Origin: Anaerolineae bacterium
GTDB lineage: Bacteria > Chloroflexota > Anaerolineae > Aggregatilineales > J027
Direction: 5' to 3'
Length of the DNA stretch: 64,000 nt
NCBI GenBank assembly: GCA_008933735.1
Contig: WBUL01000010.1
Coordinates: 107,917-171,916 of the forward strand
Positions 61,131-64,000 of the stretch are shown piece by piece (the first letter of the stretch is position 1; each line of letters opens with the position of its first letter). The position numbers and the translations under genes were made by a program. Below the pieces are notes generated by a model. It ran no database searches. It saw only the letters and a program-made list of their open reading frames with translations, and was not told the origin of the DNA.

Positions 61131-61844
61131 AAGATGATAGAGGTCTTCCGCGGATTGGGTATTAACATCGAAAATTTCCAGCCGTGTTCCCTGGGAAAAA
61201 GGCTGACGGAGTTCGCTATCTGGTAAGGCCTTCGCCAGTTCATCGGCATAACGCCCTGTCCCTTCTAATACAATCACGGGCGTGCCAATTCGGGCATGGA
61301 GTTCGATTTCGCTGCGGACGATTTGCCCCCCGTTAGCGACCAGTGCAATCCCTGGTGTGCCAAACGAGCGTGAAATTTCCACCAGGAGATGAGATTCTGC
61401 ACCAAAGTCATTCGCCTCTACGATTACAAAATGGGTGTGATACTCGTTCAGAGGCCAGCGTTCCGCTTCCGGTTCAGGCCCACCCGGATAGGTCACTGTA
61501 TTTTTGACCGTGATCCCCAGCAGGGGAAACGTCGCGTTGGCTTCAGCATAGGCCTCTCCAATGATTTGCATGACGCCCGCATCCGTTCCCCCATCCGCAA
61601 CCAATGCCTGATTATCTTCCGCAAAACGGATCACGCTTTGGGTCAGGAGTTTTCTGAGGATCTGCCCCTGCGATGGTGCAAGCTCGGTCGCGCCCAGATG
61701 CATTGAAATGGTCAGACGATTGGGGGGTAAATCCAGCCACTGAACCACATCCGTGATGGAACTGGTGGGGATAACTTCCAGAAGAGACGCCACGCGCCCA
61801 TTAGGAAAAACAATCTTTTTGACTTCAGGCTGATAGCTATCCAT
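61107..61844 (-). CDS. SLOG/LSDAT-type nucleotide-binding protein
   Basis: 245 residues from the ATG at 61844; longer readings to 61931 or 61874 run into the promoter. A Rossmann-like SLOG (LOG/TRPM-type) fold is suggested by VADGGTDAGVMQIIGEAY, LLGITVKNTV, THFVIVEANDFG and the late LVANGGQIVRSEIELH. These domains bind nucleotide-derived ligands such as ADP-ribose relatives; an enzymatic or sensor role cannot be fixed. It shares a divergent promoter region with the carboxypeptidase gene. Confidence 0.7.
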   Translation of the reverse strand: MDSYQPEVKKIVFPNGRVASLLEVIPTSSITDVVQWLDLPPNRLTISMHLGATELAPSQGQILRKLLTQSVIRFAEDNQALVADGGTDAGVMQIIGEAYAEANATFPLLGITVKNTVTYPGGPEPEAERWPLNEYHTHFVIVEANDFGAESHLLVEISRSFGTPGIALVANGGQIVRSEIELHARIGTPVIVLEGTGRYADELAKALPDSELRQPFSQGTRLEIFDVNTQSAEDLYHLLRRIWLF

Positions 61845-61872
61845 AAATATTACTCTGGCTGATACATGGGTC

Positions 61873-61902
61873 ATTATATCCTTAGAGAAATTCGCAGGCC
61901 AA
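61873..61902 (-). promoter_or_regulatory. Promoter of the SLOG-type gene
   Basis: Minus strand TTGGCC (61897-61902), 18 bp, TATAAT (61873-61878); start codon 29 nt downstream of the -10. This fixes the ATG at 61844 as the likely start. Confidence 0.55.
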
Positions 61903-61913
61903 CAAGAACCCTG

Positions 61914-61940
61914 TTGAAAAAATTTTTTCAACGATATAAT
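61914..61940 (+). promoter_or_regulatory. Promoter of the M32 carboxypeptidase gene
   Basis: TTGAAA (61914-61919), 15 bp, TATAAT (61935-61940), 30 nt before the ATG. The short spacer is partly offset by an alternative -35-like TGTTGA at 17 bp. Confidence 0.55.
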
Positions 61941-61970
61941 TGGCTTAGTGCATAGTTTGAGGACAGAATC

Positions 61971-63470
61971 ATGTCATTAGATGAATTGAAGGCACGCCTG
62001 AGTGAATTGAACAATGTGAACCGGGCGGCGGCAATTTTAGGATGGGATCAACAAACCATGATGCCTCCTGGCGGAGCAGAGGCCCGCGCCCGCCAACTAG
62101 GAACACTCAGCAAGATCGCCCATGAAATCCAGACGGCAGACGAAACAGGCCGCCTGATAGAAGATGCCAAAAAAGAAGTCGCTGGTATGGATTACGAGAG
62201 TGATGATGCTGCGTTGGTCCGGGCCGCCGAATATGATTACGAACAGGCCACCAAACTCCCAACGGATCTGGTCGTCGCCATCATGGAAACCACGACCCTC
62301 GCGCATGAGGTCTGGGTTGAAGCTCGCGCCAACAACGATTTTGAACACTTCCGCCCGATGCTGGAAAAAATCTTCGACCTGACCCATCAGATGGTGGAGT
62401 GTTTCGGGTACAAAGAAGTGCCTTATGATGCCCTGCTTGACCAGTATGAACGCGGAATGCCTACCCGTGAAGTCAAACGTCTGTTCGACGAACTCAAACA
62501 GGAACTCGTGCCCCTGGTGAAAGCCATCGCCGAGAATCAGGATGCAGTCGATGACTCCGTGCTGCATCGCAGCTACCCGATTGATAAACAACGCGAATTT
62601 GGCGAAAAAGTGGTCAGTGCCTACGGATTTGACTTCAAGCGAGGGCGGCAGGATTTGGCGGTGCATCCGTTCTGCACCCATTTTTCTGCCAATGATGTCC
62701 GCATTACCACTCGGTTTGACCCCAACTGGATTAATCCGGCGCTGTTTGGCACGATGCATGAATCCGGACACGGCATGTATGAACAGGGGATCGCGCAAAA
62801 TCTGGATAACTCCATCCTGGGCAGCGGGACATCCCTCGGTGTCCATGAAAGCCAGTCACGGATGTGGGAAAACATCGTCGGGCGCAGTCGTGGATTCTGG
62901 GGACATTTTTATCCTGAATTGCAGGCATTGTTCCCCGATGCGCTCAACGGTGTTACCGTCGATACTTTCTACAAAGCCATTAACAAATCATATCCCTCGT
63001 TTATCCGCGTAGAAGCCGACGAGGTGACCTACAACCTGCATATCATGGTGCGCTTTGAATTGGAGCAAGCCATCATGAACGGCGAATTGGCGATCAAAGA
63101 CCTGCCCGCAGCCTGGAATGCCAAATTTGAAGACTATCTGGGCATTGTTCCCCCGAATGACGCGCAGGGCGTCTTGCAGGACGTACACTGGTCATCCGGT
63201 CTGATCGGCTATTTCCCGACATACTCTCTCGGCAATCTGCTGTCCGTCCAGTTCTACGATAAGGCCGTGCAGGAACATCCTGAAATTCCCAACGAAATCG
63301 CCAGGGGCAAATTTGACACGCTCCTAAACTGGCTGCGGGTGAATATTCACCAGCACGGGCGCAAATTCACACCACAGGAATTGGTGCAGCACGTTACCGG
63401 AACCAGCATCCAGACGGGGCCGTTCATGCGCTATCTGACCGAAAAATACACTGACATTTATAACCTCTAG
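61971..63470 (+). CDS. Carboxypeptidase Taq-type (M32) metallopeptidase
   Basis: 499 residues, the family norm. Cytosolic zinc carboxypeptidase. The HExxH motif is HESGH (in GTMHESGHGMYEQG) with the third ligand Glu about 30 residues later in GVHESQSRMWEN; the family segments DLAVHPFCTHFSANDVRITTRF and SFIRVEADEVTYNLHI are intact. GAGGA lies seven bases before the ATG. Single gene; a dispersed hairpin repeat follows. Confidence 0.96.
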   Translation: MSLDELKARLSELNNVNRAAAILGWDQQTMMPPGGAEARARQLGTLSKIAHEIQTADETGRLIEDAKKEVAGMDYESDDAALVRAAEYDYEQATKLPTDLVVAIMETTTLAHEVWVEARANNDFEHFRPMLEKIFDLTHQMVECFGYKEVPYDALLDQYERGMPTREVKRLFDELKQELVPLVKAIAENQDAVDDSVLHRSYPIDKQREFGEKVVSAYGFDFKRGRQDLAVHPFCTHFSANDVRITTRFDPNWINPALFGTMHESGHGMYEQGIAQNLDNSILGSGTSLGVHESQSRMWENIVGRSRGFWGHFYPELQALFPDALNGVTVDTFYKAINKSYPSFIRVEADEVTYNLHIMVRFELEQAIMNGELAIKDLPAAWNAKFEDYLGIVPPNDAQGVLQDVHWSSGLIGYFPTYSLGNLLSVQFYDKAVQEHPEIPNEIARGKFDTLLNWLRVNIHQHGRKFTPQELVQHVTGTSIQTGPFMRYLTEKYTDIYNL

Positions 63471-63478
63471 ATTTCCTC

Positions 63479-63504
63479 AGGGGCGTGGTCTGTGACCCGC
63501 CCCT
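63479..63504. repeat. Intergenic hairpin repeat, copy 2
   Basis: AGGGGCG with a bulged T, GGTC-tgt-GACC, CGCCCCT. The same structure and nearly the same sequence as 42541-42564. It lies between the M32 gene stop and the P-type ATPase promoter. Confidence 0.6.
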
Positions 63505-63570
63505 ATCATCCACTCATCATTTTCCGCTCCCGAAGCAGGAACTCCGCGCGACACTCTTCTTTTCTGTGCG

Positions 63571-63576
63571 TATAAT
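63571..63576 (+). promoter_or_regulatory. -10 element of the P-type ATPase gene
   Basis: TATAAT with a TG three to four bases upstream, 20 nt before the ATG at 63597. Confidence 0.55.
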
Positions 63577-63596
63577 AGGTGGGGCAGGAGATTATC

Positions 63597-64000
63597 ATGG
63601 CAGAAATTCCAGGACTTACCAGCGCTGAGGCCGCTCATCTGAAAGCGGCAGGAAAAAGTAATGACATCGATTTACGCAGCAGTCGTTCATTCGCCGATAT
63701 TTTCCGGGCAAATTTCCTGTCGCTGGCAAATGTGCTCCTGCTGACGATTATTGTGGTACTGGTGCTGGTCGGCAAACCCGCCGATGCCCTGGTTACAGGC
63801 GGCGCAGTCGGCATCAACATTATCGTGGGGACGTTCCAGGAATTTCAGTCCAAACGCAAACTTGATCAGATTGCCCTCCTCACCCGCCCTAAAGTAACTG
63901 TTATCCGGGATGGCAGACCGCAGGAAGTCAGCCAGACAGAGGTGGTTTTAGGGGACGCCATTCTGCTGCGTGCAGGTGATCAGGCGGTCGTAGATGGAAA
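63597..64000 (+). CDS. Cation-transporting P-type ATPase (3' end outside window)
   Basis: 134 codons visible. AGGAG lies six bases before the ATG. The protein begins MAEIPGLTSAEAAHLKAAGKSND, then SRSFADIFRANFLSLANVLL, two membrane helices (about 40-60 and 62-82) and the start of the actuator domain (RPKVTVIRDGRPQEVSQTEVVLGD, GDQAVVDG). This order fits the HAD-type P-ATPases of the CtpE-like or Ca/Mg group. The ion cannot be told since the ion-binding helices and the DKTGT loop lie beyond the window. Confidence 0.88.
   Translation, partial: MAEIPGLTSAEAAHLKAAGKSNDIDLRSSRSFADIFRANFLSLANVLLLTIIVVLVLVGKPADALVTGGAVGINIIVGTFQEFQSKRKLDQIALLTRPKVTVIRDGRPQEVSQTEVVLGDAILLRAGDQAVVDG

Overview
The window (about 50 percent GC by eye, genes on both strands, very short intergenic gaps) looks like a core-genome segment of a Chloroflexota bacterium, probably Anaerolineae-like. 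This is inferred from gene style rather than from an rRNA: kinase-nSTAND-WD40 giants, many single-pass proteins with Thr/Pro-rich extracellular linkers, secreted beta-propellers, a dehydrogenase-first FadN-type fusion, and a B12-dependent class II ribonucleotide reductase under NrdR. There is no rRNA, CRISPR array, insertion sequence or prophage. The only selfish element is an intein with a LAGLIDADG endonuclease inside nrdJ.

Layout. 1-10 kb: 3' part of a Ser/Thr kinase-nSTAND-double WD40 propeller protein, purB, a secreted propeller protein, a TPR/TM/TP-rich protein and a CoiA-like protein. 10-14 kb: a cNMP-binding protein with a hotdog thioesterase, then a TetR regulator and a FadN-type beta-oxidation fusion controlled by a textbook promoter with an embedded palindrome. 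14-18.5 kb: two NrdR boxes, nrdR and intein-split nrdJ. 18.5-25 kb: DUF4236-TPR protein, M23 peptidase, adenosine deaminase with an MBL hydrolase, secA. 25-31 kb: histidine kinase plus two receivers in one overlapping operon, lipid kinase plus lipoprotein, another lipoprotein, a lone receiver and a small membrane protein. 31-37 kb: TIR-FGE fusion, serB followed by a SerA-like protein that has lost the catalytic triad, a secreted propeller and rpsD. 37-43 kb: J-domain coiled-coil protein, MOSC-cupin-radical SAM operon, lipoyl dehydrogenase, tadA, tRNA-Ser(CGA). 43-51 kb: DsbA-like protein, DUF1684 protein, solute-binding protein, prs-acetyltransferase-receiver operon, Ser/Thr kinase with acetyltransferase, lipB. 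51-64 kb: secreted NHL/PPC protein, zinc-ribbon FHA protein, dienelactone-hydrolase-like protein with an Asp nucleophile, htpG, SnoaL-like and tandem-GNAT proteins, a large TPR protein, an orphan histidine-phosphotransfer-like hairpin, a SLOG-type protein, an M32 carboxypeptidase and the 5' end of a P-type ATPase.

How the parts fit. Housekeeping modules (nucleotide metabolism: purB, add, prs, nrdRJ; protein export and folding: secA, htpG; lipoylation: lipB, lpd; translation: rpsD, tadA, tRNA-Ser) are interleaved with a dense phospho-signalling set (two Ser/Thr kinases, an FHA reader, one histidine kinase, four receivers, an orphan DHp-like hairpin). Promoters commonly carry TATAAT, several with an extended TGn, sometimes so close to the start codon that leaderless mRNAs are likely. 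The most unusual items are the nrdJ intein whose last residues are Val-Gly instead of His-Asn, and the triad-less SerA paralogue next to serB.
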